Shown: positions 16,119 to 25,581 of the stretch, piece by piece | Layout: every line of letters starts with the position of its first letter | Numbering within the stretch: the stretch's first letter is position 1 | NCBI RefSeq assembly: GCF_012933555.1 | Contig: NZ_JABBPK010000001.1 | Location: 1,962,001-2,026,000 of the forward strand | DNA length: 64,000 nucleotides | From: Niallia alba | GTDB taxonomy: Bacteria > Bacillota > Bacilli > Bacillales > Cytobacillaceae | Direction: 5' to 3' | Position numbers and translations under genes: made by a program | The notes under the pieces: model-generated | The model's database searches: none | Told to the model about the DNA's origin: nothing | What the model saw: only the letters and a program-made list of their open reading frames with translations

Positions 16119-16685
16119 ATGAGAGTTGTCTCCGGAAAGAATAAGGGGATTCCATTAAAAGCAGTGCCTGGTAACTCAACTAGACCAACTACAGATAAAG
16201 TGAAAGAGGCTATTTTTAATATGATAGGTCCATATTTTCAAGGAGGAGAAGGCCTTGATTTATTTGCTGGGAGTGGTGGACTAGGTATTGAAGCTTTAAG
16301 TAGAGGGCTGGATCTTGTTATTTTTGTAGACAGAGATGGAAAAGCGATACATACTATTAAAGAAAATCTTTCTATATGCAAATTAGATAGCCGAGCTGAG
16401 GTATATCGCAATGATGCGGATCGTGCTTTGAAAGCATTACAGAAAAGAGAAAAAAGATTCGATTATATTTTTTTAGATCCGCCATATAAAAAACAGCAAT
16501 TAGAAAAAATGCTAACATTTATTGATGAAGCTGGTCTCTTAAAGGAAGAAGGAGTTATCGTTTGTGAACACGGTTCAGAAATTTCTTTACCTGAGGCAGT
16601 AAGCAGATTTCAACAAGTGAAACATGAAAAATACGGAATAATTGCGGTTTCTATTTATTCCTTACAAATTGGTACGGAGGACTAA
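16119..16685 (+). CDS. rsmD: 16S rRNA (guanine966-N2)-methyltransferase
   Basis: A 188-residue protein; ATG 16119 gives MRVVSGKNKG, the family start, while the GTGGTGAT just before it serves as the binding site. The SAM-binding motif LDLFAGSGGLG is at 46-56 and the catalytic DPPY at 120-123, typical of N6-adenine or N2-guanine methyltransferases. It methylates G966 of 16S rRNA in the assembled small subunit. It sits 3 bases before coaD, forming a two-gene operon conserved across Firmicutes (ylbH in B. subtilis). Confidence 0.95.
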   Translation: MRVVSGKNKGIPLKAVPGNSTRPTTDKVKEAIFNMIGPYFQGGEGLDLFAGSGGLGIEALSRGLDLVIFVDRDGKAIHTIKENLSICKLDSRAEVYRNDADRALKALQKREKRFDYIFLDPPYKKQQLEKMLTFIDEAGLLKEEGVIVCEHGSEISLPEAVSRFQQVKHEKYGIIAVSIYSLQIGTED

Positions 16686-17180
<495 letters not shown>

Positions 17181-17204
17181 AGCTTTTAAATAGTAGCGAA
17201 TAAA

Positions 17205-17271
17205 TAAAAGGACATATTGCCAAAAAAGAAGTAGTTGCATCTAATTCTTTTGGCAATGGATGTCCTTTTTT
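17205..17271 (+). terminator. Terminator of coaD
   Basis: AAAGGACAT..TTGCCAAAA and TTTTGGCAATGGATGTCCTTT form an extended stem followed by T residues. Confidence 0.8.
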
Positions 17272-17401
17272 GCAGTTAGAATGTATAAATTTTCTGTAGC
17301 CAATTTGATGTTTAGTAGAAGTAGCCTATCGGTTAAGTGAATTTCCGATTATTTCTTCTGTGTAAGGAATATACCCCCTAAATGGGTGTCCTCCACTTTT
17401 C

Positions 17402-18622
17402 TTATATTTCTCTCCTTGGAATTAATCTTTTTATTAAAATAAAACAATATATCATTAAGGAAATAATGGTTACAATTGGTCCCCATGCACTTATATTTTC
17501 AAATATTTGTTGAAAGAAATCTCCTTCCTTGGTTACTCCGGGAATTACTATTGTCGGAGTGTCTTTTGCCAAGAAAGTTTTGTTAAAGAAGTCCCAAGCG
17601 ATAAACGTATAGATTCCAGAGAAAATTGCTTGCATAATTCTTGCTATAAAAAATGGTTTAAAGCGAATGTCTGTCTGGGCAAGAATACTTGCGACCTGTG
17701 CTTGTACGCTTAATCCGCTAAATCCAAGAATACAGCTAGTTATAACAGCTTGATGCATGAGTGTGGATGTCTCTACATCACTCGTTAATTTACTTCCTAA
17801 TGTAATCTCAAAAATGCCAGCGATAAAAGGAATGGTTAGATCAGCCGAAAATGTAAAGAAATGAAAAACTGATTCTAACAGGTTTGCAAAAAAGGAAGTA
17901 ATATGTAAGTGGAATAGTAAACGATTAATAACGGAAAAAAGTATGATAAAGCCACCGATCATTAATAAAGATTGAATAGAGGAGGTTACAGCATCTCCCA
18001 TTAGCTTACCAAGTGGACGCTTGTCTTTTAAACGAGTATGATGCAGTTCTCGTAAGGCTCTTTTCAAAGAGGCTCTTTCTCTTGGTTCTAACTTATTTCT
18101 TTCTGTATCCTTGCCGTGGAATCTCATAAATAGCCCAACTGTAAAATTGGCTAAGTAATGAGAGAAAGCCAATAGTAATCCGAGTTTTGGGCTATGGAAA
18201 AAAGAGGCTGAAACAGCGCCGATAATAAACATTGGATTAGAAGCATTAGAGAAAGAAACTAGTCTTTCTGCTTCCGTTCTAGTTAACTGTTTTTCCTCAC
18301 GCATTCTTGCTGTTAATTTTGCTCCAGTTGGAAAGCCGGATACCATCCCCATTGCCCATACGAAACCGCCTACTCCAGGGACTTTAAAGAGAGGGCGCAT
18401 AATGGGTTCTAACAAAACACCGATAAAACGAACAACACCAAAGCCTATTAATATTTCAGATAGTATAAGGAAAGGAAGAAGTGAAGGAAAAACAATCGTC
18501 CACCAAGTGTTAAGTCCGTTTTTGGAAGCATCTACCGCCACCCCTGGAAAGGAAATCAGGGCAAGAGCTAAAAGTGATGCAGATAAAGCGAGTACGATTG
18601 TCTTCAATTTTGAGCGTAACAA
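17402..18622 (-). CDS. ylbJ: YlbJ sporulation integral membrane protein
   Basis: The start chosen is TTG 18622, nine bases after AGGGGGAG, giving a 406-residue protein starting MLRSKLKTIVLALSASLL. It is polytopic with two nucleoside-transporter Gate-like repeats (about 40-190 and 215-390), including VWAMGMVSGFPTGAKL and SNASNPMFIIGA. In B. subtilis ylbJ belongs to the mother-cell sigma-E programme and is needed for normal spore resistance. It is divergent from ylbK. Confidence 0.92.
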   Translation of the reverse strand: MLRSKLKTIVLALSASLLALALISFPGVAVDASKNGLNTWWTIVFPSLLPFLILSEILIGFGVVRFIGVLLEPIMRPLFKVPGVGGFVWAMGMVSGFPTGAKLTARMREEKQLTRTEAERLVSFSNASNPMFIIGAVSASFFHSPKLGLLLAFSHYLANFTVGLFMRFHGKDTERNKLEPRERASLKRALRELHHTRLKDKRPLGKLMGDAVTSSIQSLLMIGGFIILFSVINRLLFHLHITSFFANLLESVFHFFTFSADLTIPFIAGIFEITLGSKLTSDVETSTLMHQAVITSCILGFSGLSVQAQVASILAQTDIRFKPFFIARIMQAIFSGIYTFIAWDFFNKTFLAKDTPTIVIPGVTKEGDFFQQIFENISAWGPIVTIISLMIYCFILIKRLIPRREI

Positions 18623-18832
18623 ATTATATTGCTCCCCCTTCAAATATAAATAGTAGGTTTTTATTCTCGTCTATGTAAGGAAGGCTGTTTGAAAGTTTTT
18701 ATGTAAAAAAAGAGATACTTGTACACAAACAGCCTAAAGAATATCCCTCTACCAATCAATATACTCATAACCTCCAAAAAAAGACCATAAGATTATATAG
18801 ATTGTTATTTTGATAAGAATAGGTGGGACGAT

Positions 18833-19624
18833 ATGGAACGCCCGAAAATTGGATTAGCGCTAGGTTCAGGGGGAGCAAGGGGATTTGCTCATATTGGGGT
18901 GATAAAAATATTGAGAGAAGAGAATATTCCAATAGATTATATAGCTGGCAGCAGCATAGGGGCGATTATTGGCTGCCTATATGCTGCTGGTTCTGATATA
19001 CAGCGGTTATATACGTTATCAAAGTTCTTTAAAAGGAAATATTACTTGGATTTTACTGTTCCCAAAATGGGCTTTATTGCTGGGAAGAGGGTGAAGGAAT
19101 TAATTCATTTATTCACCTATGGAAAGAATCTTGAAGATTTGGATATCCCTGTTGCTGTTGTGGCAGCCGATTTATTAACAGGAGAAAAGGTTGTATTTAA
19201 GAAAGGGGCAATAGCTGATGCCGTTCGTGCCAGTATTTCTATTCCGGGTATATTTGTTCCAGAAAAAATGAATGGGAGATTGCTAGTAGATGGGGGAGTA
19301 ATCGATCGCGTACCTGTTTCGGTTTTAAAGGAAATGGGAGCAGATATCATTATTGCAGTAGATGTAGCTAAAGTAAATGTAAATACAGAAATTTCGAATA
19401 TTTATGATGTGATTATGCGTTCATTAGATATCATGCAAATGGAATTAGTCGAATCAAGAGAATTTGCTAGTGATGTAATGATCAAGCCGCCTGTTGAAAT
19501 GTTTAATAGCAAAGCATTTACTGATTTAGAAAAAATCATTGAGATAGGAGAAGAAGAAACGAAGAAATATATAAAAGTGATTAAAAAAGAAATTAAGAAA
19601 AGAAAAGCTAATGAGAAGAAGTAA
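18833..19624 (+). CDS. ylbK: Patatin-like phospholipase / NTE family esterase
   Basis: A 263-residue protein with the patatin-like signature: oxyanion loop GSGGARG at 11-17, nucleophile elbow GSSIG with Ser41, and the catalytic aspartate in DGG (Asp153). RASISIPGIF lies between. Members hydrolyse lipid acyl esters; the substrate of the Bacillus enzyme is not known. The end of the protein is lysine-rich. ATG 18833 lies behind AGGTGGGACGAT. It converges with ylbM over a shared terminator. Confidence 0.92.
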   Translation: MERPKIGLALGSGGARGFAHIGVIKILREENIPIDYIAGSSIGAIIGCLYAAGSDIQRLYTLSKFFKRKYYLDFTVPKMGFIAGKRVKELIHLFTYGKNLEDLDIPVAVVAADLLTGEKVVFKKGAIADAVRASISIPGIFVPEKMNGRLLVDGGVIDRVPVSVLKEMGADIIIAVDVAKVNVNTEISNIYDVIMRSLDIMQMELVESREFASDVMIKPPVEMFNSKAFTDLEKIIEIGEEETKKYIKVIKKEIKKRKANEKK

Positions 19625-19669
19625 CAAAATAAAGTAGCGCATAGCAAGCAAGCGCTACTTTATTTTGTT
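19623..19669. terminator. Bidirectional terminator between ylbK and ylbM
   Basis: A perfect stem of 18 bp, AACAAAATAAAGTAGCGC and its complement, serves both convergent genes. Confidence 0.92.
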
Positions 19670-19687
19670 GCCCCTTTTCAATAGAAA

Positions 19688-20902
19688 TTACTTCATAATA
19701 GGAGGCTTGGAATAATCCATCTCTAGCAACTTTTGCTGAGCAGCAACCGGCACACCTAATGCATAAATTTGGGAGGCTCGTACGTCCAATACTATTTTCT
19801 CTTTTTCAAAAGAAGAAAGCTTACTAATGATAGGAAGAAGAAATTGCTTCTTTTTTTCCTTTAAATACAAACGACCATTTGCTGTTGTTCCGAGTAAGCG
19901 AATATATGCTGGCTTGGAGTAAGTTTGCATTTCTTCTTTTTTAGTATTTGTTAGAATATGTACACAAATTCTTTGCAGTCTTGTCCAAGTATACCTTTTC
20001 GTTTTTAGTAAGCGGATAAAGTCCTGAAATGATGATGCTTCTTTCACATATTTAAGAAAGCGGTATTCTATTCCTTCTTCTATTTCATAAATGGTGGAAA
20101 GTTCTTCTGCTGTTGTTTGCAACAGCCGGAATTTTAAATAGCTCCAGTAATTCTCCCATGTATGATAAGTAAGATACGTTTCTTTATACTGTTGTAGCGC
20201 TTGATAACTACTAGAAGGAAGGAAGGGTTCAATCGTTGTTAATGATCCTGCTGTCTGTAACAATTCTTCTCTTATACTTGTAGCGCTTGCTATCGTATCA
20301 GAAGTGAATTTTTTATCATGGTAATCAGCTTTAATACGAGCAACCGTGCAAACTTGCATTGGATAAGCATTTGAACGAACTGACTTGTAGTACTCATATC
20401 CCAGTATGTTATTAGGCATATGAAGATTGAGTCCTTGTGTTTTATTTACACTTGTTAATTCCTGGATAGCGCATGATTTTGCTTTTGGATAACTCATGCC
20501 TTGTTTCATATACTCTTTTACAAGTCTATCTTCTTCATCCTTTTTTTCCGCCAACAGGTTAAAAATAGAATCAAATTCGTTTATGTTTCCTGATTCACTT
20601 CCGAAGCATAAGTAGTCACAGCCTAAGCTGTGGAGAATTTCTACTGCTCCAGAAGCAAATACGGCTGCATGCTGTGTGGCAAAAGGATAAGGAAGCTCCA
20701 CAATAAGATCTATTCCGTTTTCCAGCGCCATTTCTGCTCGAGACCATTTGGAAATAAGTGCAGGTTCCCCACGCTGGAGAAAAGGACCACTCATAACAGC
20801 TATTACAATCTCTGCTTGTGTTAATTCTTTCGCTTTTTGGATATGATACAAATGACCATTATGAAATGGATTATATTCTACAACAACACCAACTGCCTTC
20901 AT
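19688..20902 (-). CDS. tmcAL: tRNA(Met) cytidine acetate ligase TmcAL
   Basis: A 404-residue protein starting MKAVGVVVEYNPFHNGHLYH (ATG 20902, AGGGAGA upstream). The HIGH-like nucleotidyltransferase motif NPFHNGH is at 11-17, followed by VIAVMSGPFLQRGEPALI. TmcAL (YlbM) activates acetate with ATP and forms N4-acetylcytidine at position 34 of elongator tRNA-Met. It is divergent from ylbN, with about 360 bases between starts. Confidence 0.94.
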   Translation of the reverse strand: MKAVGVVVEYNPFHNGHLYHIQKAKELTQAEIVIAVMSGPFLQRGEPALISKWSRAEMALENGIDLIVELPYPFATQHAAVFASGAVEILHSLGCDYLCFGSESGNINEFDSIFNLLAEKKDEEDRLVKEYMKQGMSYPKAKSCAIQELTSVNKTQGLNLHMPNNILGYEYYKSVRSNAYPMQVCTVARIKADYHDKKFTSDTIASATSIREELLQTAGSLTTIEPFLPSSSYQALQQYKETYLTYHTWENYWSYLKFRLLQTTAEELSTIYEIEEGIEYRFLKYVKEASSFQDFIRLLKTKRYTWTRLQRICVHILTNTKKEEMQTYSKPAYIRLLGTTANGRLYLKEKKKQFLLPIISKLSSFEKEKIVLDVRASQIYALGVPVAAQQKLLEMDYSKPPIMK

Positions 20903-21204
20903 CACAATCTCCCTAATCATTTTTCTGAAAAAACATTAAAATGAATGCTTTATTAGTAAAAGTTTATCCTAAAAACATTGGTTATAAAAGAGAAACCTAT
21001 TTGCGTCAGTATGGTTTTCTTTAGTTTTCCTATTGAAAAACAACACTCCTCACAAGCTTAAAGCTTAAATCAAGAGCAAAGAACTGGTGATTATATCAAA
21101 GTTTTGGTTGCAATTCTGTTGATTATGGGTAGAATAGAAAAGAAATCGAAATAAATAAGGGAATAATCACTTATCCACTTATTATTTACTGTAAAGAAAA
21201 AATA

Positions 21205-21233
21205 TTGACAAATAATTATATGAAAGCTATAAT
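21205..21233 (+). promoter_or_regulatory. Consensus sigma-A promoter of ylbN-rpmF
   Basis: TTGACA (21205-21210) and TATAAT (21228-21233) are both perfect and separated by exactly 17 bases. It is the best housekeeping promoter in the window and fits strong expression of a ribosomal protein operon. Confidence 0.9.
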
Positions 21234-21260
21234 TACCTTTGTTGCCTTGGGGTGATATAT

Positions 21261-21773
21261 ATGAAATGGACGTTAAGCCAGTTACAAAAATTTCGAAGTA
21301 AGGGATTGCCAATTGATGAAACAATAAATATGGATGTGATTAAAGAAACAGATCCAACCATAAGAAAAGTATCTCCTATTCATATAACAGGACGTACAGA
21401 TATTGATTCAACGAAAGTGACTTTTCATTTAAATATAAAAGGATCTCTCGTGCTACCTTGCTCTCGTACTTTAGTAGACGTGGATTATCCAATTAATGTT
21501 GAAACAACAGAAACCTTCCTATTAAAAGTTTCAGAATATGAAACAGACGAAGAGGAAGTTCATCAAGTAAAAGGGGATGTAATTGACTTAGAGCCAATTA
21601 TTGCTGAAATTCTTTTACTTGAGGTACCGATGCAAGTCTTCTGTGAAGATACGAAAGAAGAGGGTGCTCCTCAGTCAGGTAATGATTGGGAAGTTATCCA
21701 AGAGCAAGATTTACAGGATAAGAAAGTAGATCCTCGTCTTGCCGGACTTGCTAAGTTTTTTGAAAATGAGTAA
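21261..21773 (+). CDS. ylbN: YlbN, DUF177/YceD family protein
   Basis: A 170-residue acidic protein starting MKWTLSQLQKFRSKGLP at ATG 21261, with GGGGTGAT upstream. The DUF177 core (about 50-150) includes GSLVLPCSRTLVDVDYPI. The family, always next to rpmF, affects 23S rRNA accumulation in other bacteria and plants. The C-terminal DPRLAGLAKFFE is typical. It is co-transcribed with rpmF. Confidence 0.93.
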   Translation: MKWTLSQLQKFRSKGLPIDETINMDVIKETDPTIRKVSPIHITGRTDIDSTKVTFHLNIKGSLVLPCSRTLVDVDYPINVETTETFLLKVSEYETDEEEVHQVKGDVIDLEPIIAEILLLEVPMQVFCEDTKEEGAPQSGNDWEVIQEQDLQDKKVDPRLAGLAKFFENE

Positions 21774-21866
21774 ATAAACTCATAGTTAATTATGCAAAAG
21801 AAACATGTGAGATTGGAATCATCTTTTCTCATTACTTTCTTAATACTCTTTAAGGAGGTGGGACGA

Positions 21867-22040
21867 ATGGCTGTACCTTTTAGAAGAACATCTAAAACTG
21901 CAAAGAGAAAACGTCGTACACATTTTAAATTACAAGTGCCTGGTATGGTAGAATGCCCTAACTGTGGTGAAATGAAACTTGCTCACCGTGTATGCAGCGC
22001 TTGCGGAACATACAAAGGGAAAGAAGTTGTAAGCAACTAA
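21867..22040 (+). CDS. rpmF: 50S ribosomal protein L32
   Basis: A 57-residue basic protein, ATG 21867 with an ideal AAGGAGGTG. It begins [19 protein letters not shown] and has a zinc ribbon with Cys30, Cys33, Cys43 and Cys46, so it is the zinc-binding (C+) form of L32. Confidence 0.98.
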   Translation: MAVPFRRTSKTAKRKRRTHFKLQVPGMVECPNCGEMKLAHRVCSACGTYKGKEVVSN

Positions 22041-22059
22041 TTATCTTTTTTGTTGATTA

Positions 22060-22092
22060 AAAGCACAAGAACTTTGGTTCTTGTGCTTTTTT
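22060..22092 (+). terminator. Terminator of ylbN-rpmF
   Basis: A perfect 13-bp stem AAAGCACAAGAAC / GTTCTTGTGCTTT with a TTTG loop and T tail. Confidence 0.93.
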
Positions 22093-22164
22093 CCATTTAA
22101 CCATTTTTAGAATAAAGTCTTTTTTTGAGACGTAATAGGAATACATAGTGAAGGGTGATGGAGA

Positions 22165-22611
22165 GTGATTGTCGTTAGTTCTTGTTTAGCAGGGTTGAGG
22201 GTCCGGTATAATGGAACAGATTGTTTGAATGACAACGTGGAAAAGCTGTTGAAAATGAAAGAAGTAAAGACAGTTTGCCCAGAACTAATGGGAGGATTCT
22301 CTACTCCGAGGGAACCAGCAGAGATCATTGGCGGAAATGGCTACGATGTTATCGATGGCAATGCAATAGTAAAAGATGCAAGCGGAAATGATGTAACGCA
22401 AATGTACATAGATGGAGCTTATAAAACATTAGAATTTGTTAAAAGCGTAAAAGCTGAAATAGTAGTGTTAAAAGAAAATAGTCCTTCATGTGGTAGCAGC
22501 CATATATATACTGGCTTTTTTGATGGAACCAAAAAGGAAGGAGTGGGGGTAACCACTGCGATTTTAAGAAGAAATGGTATCAAAGTGGTTTCAGAGGAAG
22601 AATTATTATGA
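22165..22611 (+). CDS. DUF523 family protein
   Basis: A 148-residue protein starting at GTG 22165 (MIVVSSCLAGLRVRYNGTD), the standard DUF523 start. Conserved blocks SSCLAG, VCPELMGGFSTPREPAE and LKENSPSCGSSHIYTG contain cysteines that suggest metal or cluster binding. The function is unknown; related domains occur in thiouridine and DUF1722 proteins. It is not part of the B. subtilis ylb order as I remember it, so it is an accessory gene between rpmF and rsfA. Confidence 0.88.
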   Translation: MIVVSSCLAGLRVRYNGTDCLNDNVEKLLKMKEVKTVCPELMGGFSTPREPAEIIGGNGYDVIDGNAIVKDASGNDVTQMYIDGAYKTLEFVKSVKAEIVVLKENSPSCGSSHIYTGFFDGTKKEGVGVTTAILRRNGIKVVSEEELL

Positions 22612-22767
22612 TGATTTTTTTCTAAAGATAATATTTTTTAGATGCTATATAAATGTTATTTTTCAGAACAGCATTCAGTTATTTTTTCTTTTTCATTATG
22701 AATAAATCAGTCTATCTTTTCTAGTAGATGCATATGTATGAATAAAAAACACTAGGAGGGTATACTG

Positions 22768-23334
22768 ATGACAACAACAAGACAAGATGCTTGGTCAAAA
22801 GATGAAGATATTTTGCTTGCCGAAATCGTTCTTCGTCATATTAGAGAAGGCGGTACGCAGCTTCAAGCATTTGAAGAAGTGGGGAAGCTATTATCAAGAA
22901 CAAGTGCAGCATGTGGATTTCGATGGAATTCATATGTACGCAAACAATATAAATCTGGTATTGAACTTGCCAAAAAACAAAGAAAGCAATTAAAAAAGAC
23001 AAATGGAACAGAAGAATTTTCTGCAGATGAAGCAATTGTCCAGCCTTCCGCTTCTCCAGCACCAATACAGAATCAATTCGATGAAATGATTCTATATTTA
23101 AAAGATTTATATGATAAAGCAACGAAATGGGAGCAAGAAAATATTGATTCTTCCACTGTGAAAGAGAAAACAAAGGAATTGGAAGAAAAACTGACGTTGC
23201 TAAAGAAGGAAAATGAAGAGTTACAAAGCGAATTAGACTCTATGGAAGGCGCTTATAAAGCATTAGTTGATTTAATGGAGAAAGCAAGACAAATGGTGGT
23301 TTTTAAAGATGAGGATAAATTGCCAAAGGGTTAA
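22768..23334 (+). CDS. rsfA: RsfA family prespore transcription regulator
   Basis: A 188-residue protein with AGGAGGGTA upstream of ATG 22768. The N-terminal Myb/SANT-like DNA-binding domain (about 5-60: [20 protein letters not shown], then [13 protein letters not shown]) is followed by a linker and a predicted coiled coil at about 115-175. RsfA (YlbO) fine-tunes the sigma-F regulon in the forespore of B. subtilis. The position between the rpmF region and panE agrees. Confidence 0.93.
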   Translation: MTTTRQDAWSKDEDILLAEIVLRHIREGGTQLQAFEEVGKLLSRTSAACGFRWNSYVRKQYKSGIELAKKQRKQLKKTNGTEEFSADEAIVQPSASPAPIQNQFDEMILYLKDLYDKATKWEQENIDSSTVKEKTKELEEKLTLLKKENEELQSELDSMEGAYKALVDLMEKARQMVVFKDEDKLPKG

Positions 23335-23399
23335 TTAAGTTATTTTTCTCTTACATTAAAATGATAACATTATATGTGTCAATAATGGATAGGTTATAT

Positions 23400-23535
23400 G
23401 ACTTATTGCAGGAGGGATCCTGTCAGTTAGGTAAAGTGTCCGCTCGACTCCTGTTTAGAATAGCGATGCAGAGGAGACTCACTAGAAGTTTGTTCCCTCC
23501 ATTTTCGCTATAGGAAAGCGAGCGGTGTTTTTTAT
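23400..23535. repeat. Degenerate palindromic repeat (family P)
   Basis: The arms CCGCTCG (23450) and CGAGCGG (23518) pair, with the family motifs GACTCCTG and GGAAAGCGA just inside. The centre has diverged. The rest of the 23335-23971 interval shows no gene; ylbP, present here in B. subtilis, is missing. Confidence 0.6.
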
Positions 23536-23971
23536 AAATTAAAAATGCGAGTATATCATTTGAATTTTGAAATTCTAAATTCTAGAGACTTGAAACGACG
23601 GTTAATTATTCCCTTCTAATTTCTCTCCGATGGATGTAAACATTCTATTCCCCCCATCAAAATGATTAAATTCTTCATTGTTTATCGATTATTTCAATCA
23701 TTCTTCATTTTTTCTTTTTATTGGATTTTAATGATAGAAAAATAGAGTGTGTAAATAAGTAAATAACCCTATTTCTTTCTGTTGGTCATAATGGAGGTCT
23801 TTATAACATCGAACAGAGCATGCTTTTCACTAATCTCTGTTCCACTTAGCGACGATAGCACAATAGTAATGAATAAGTTTTTTTATCTTCCTATGCTTTT
23901 CGTACTAACAAACATTTCAGAAAATGTTAAAATAGAACTAACGATAACTTGAAACGGTAAAGGAGCTTCGA

Positions 23972-24886
23972 ATGAAAATTGGAATTATTGGAGCTGGGGC
24001 AATTGGCTTATTGTGTGCTTACCAGTTAGAGGAAAAGTATGACGTTACTTTATACGTTCGGTCAAAGAACCAGTATGAGCAAATTAAGCAGAGTGGAATT
24101 TATTATAAGGTTAAGGAGGAAAAGAAGGCTCGAACTATAAATGTGCGATATTTTGAAGAGTGGAATGGACTAGAAGAGCTTACGATTGTGACGGTAAAGC
24201 AATATCAATTAGCGCCTATTTATGAAAAGATGGAAGCTTTTGGAACGCAAATAAAAGCAATGTGTTTTCTTCAAAATGGAATGAGTCATATAGAGAAAAT
24301 CAAGAACATGGAAGTTGCTAATGTATTGATTGGAATTGTTGAGCATGGAGCCATGAAGGAAGATGCGCATACGGTAATACATACTGGAATTGGAGCAACA
24401 AAATTAGCTTGTGTAAAAGGGGAAATGGAAGAAATACTCGTTTCGCTAACAACAATGACTAATGAAGTTTTTCCGTTCATAAAGGAATATGATTATAAGA
24501 CGATGATGCAAAAAAAATTAGTGGTAAATAGTATTGTAAATGGTTTAACTAGTATTTTGCAGGTGCAAAATGGTCAGTTATTGGAAAATGGTCACTATGC
24601 TCAATTAGCAAATATGTTCATGAATGAAGTGTTAGAGATTTTAACGATAACAGAAGTTGATAAAAAGATGTATCGAGATTATTGTTTGGATGTTATACGA
24701 AATACTGCCTTAAATAAATCTTCCATGTTAAAGGATATAGAAGCAGGGAGACCAACGGAAATAGACGCTATTTTGGGTTACATACTAGAGGAAGCTAAAA
24801 AGAAACAAAAGAATGCACCAATTGCATCCACTATTTATTATATGATTAAAGGAAAAGAACGAGAAGGAGAGGAGTTTTATCGATGA
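23972..24886 (+). CDS. panE: 2-dehydropantoate 2-reductase
   Basis: A 304-residue NADPH-dependent ketopantoate reductase with the Rossmann motif GAGAIG at 7-12 and the C-terminal domain containing KLVVNSIVNGLTSIL and the ELDAILGY-like TEIDAILGYI. It reduces ketopantoate to pantoate for coenzyme A synthesis, the pathway that ends at CoaD. AAAGGAG precedes ATG 23972. Its stop codon overlaps the next start (ATGA). Corresponds to ylbQ by position. Confidence 0.92.
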   Translation: MKIGIIGAGAIGLLCAYQLEEKYDVTLYVRSKNQYEQIKQSGIYYKVKEEKKARTINVRYFEEWNGLEELTIVTVKQYQLAPIYEKMEAFGTQIKAMCFLQNGMSHIEKIKNMEVANVLIGIVEHGAMKEDAHTVIHTGIGATKLACVKGEMEEILVSLTTMTNEVFPFIKEYDYKTMMQKKLVVNSIVNGLTSILQVQNGQLLENGHYAQLANMFMNEVLEILTITEVDKKMYRDYCLDVIRNTALNKSSMLKDIEAGRPTEIDAILGYILEEAKKKQKNAPIASTIYYMIKGKEREGEEFYR

Positions 24887-25278
24887 TTAATGTAACTTCA
24901 CAGCTTATTAGTTTTCTCGTTGTTTTTCCGATATTTACATTATTTATTGTTTTTGTTATTAGTAAGCTAATTACAAAAAAACAACGGCTTTCTATTCAGC
25001 TAGCAATAGATATTAGCACGATCTTTTTTATTCTGTCTGTACATTTTCTTATTCAATCCATTTGGAATACATCTTTCTTATTATATATTGTTATTTTTAT
25101 CTTGTTGATTGGAATGTTATTTGTTATTATGCATTGGAAGTTTAAAGCAGAAATCGAATATAAAAAAGTATTTAAAGGGATTTGGCGTGTAACATTTCTG
25201 CTTTTTTTCACTTTATATGTTGGATTAATCGTTTACGGTCTTTTACTATCTATATTAAAAGCAATGGGAATAGTGTAA
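24883..25278 (+). CDS. DUF3397 family membrane protein
   Basis: A 131-residue protein with four predicted membrane segments (about 5-27, 37-56, 62-84, 103-125) and short basic loops (KLITKKQRL). It overlaps panE by 4 bases and so is translationally coupled. The family is known only from Bacillales, usually in this place between panE and bshC. No function is known. Confidence 0.82.
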   Translation: MINVTSQLISFLVVFPIFTLFIVFVISKLITKKQRLSIQLAIDISTIFFILSVHFLIQSIWNTSFLLYIVIFILLIGMLFVIMHWKFKAEIEYKKVFKGIWRVTFLLFFTLYVGLIVYGLLLSILKAMGIV

Positions 25279-25581
25279 TAGCGCCTGCAACTTGGTAATA
25301 GAAATACAACCAAATTAACGATTTATTTTTATTACTGACAGTTTATGAATGAATAGCTGGTTATGGACTGGCAGAAGCTATAAGCAACTTTTTTTCTTTT
25401 ATATAAAAGGGATGCTATACTTTTCTATGTAACAAAATATGATAATCGATGTTTCTTTCATTAGTACTAGTGTTAAGGGAGAAGCTCGTGGTTGGCTCCT
25501 ATTATTGAAGGGGTTTTATTAATAAGGAATTAATACATAAAAGTAAAAGGAAAACTCGAATTGGAGAAAGGAAGTACATAG
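25279..25581. other. Intergenic region before bshC
   Basis: About 300 bases, AT-rich, without a coding frame or repeat that I can identify. It should contain the bshC promoter, which I cannot place. Confidence 0.5.

Noticed and set aside
22660-22760. Sigma-F or sigma-G promoter of rsfA
   Set aside because: TGAATA and CATATG words are present but their spacing does not fit either consensus.
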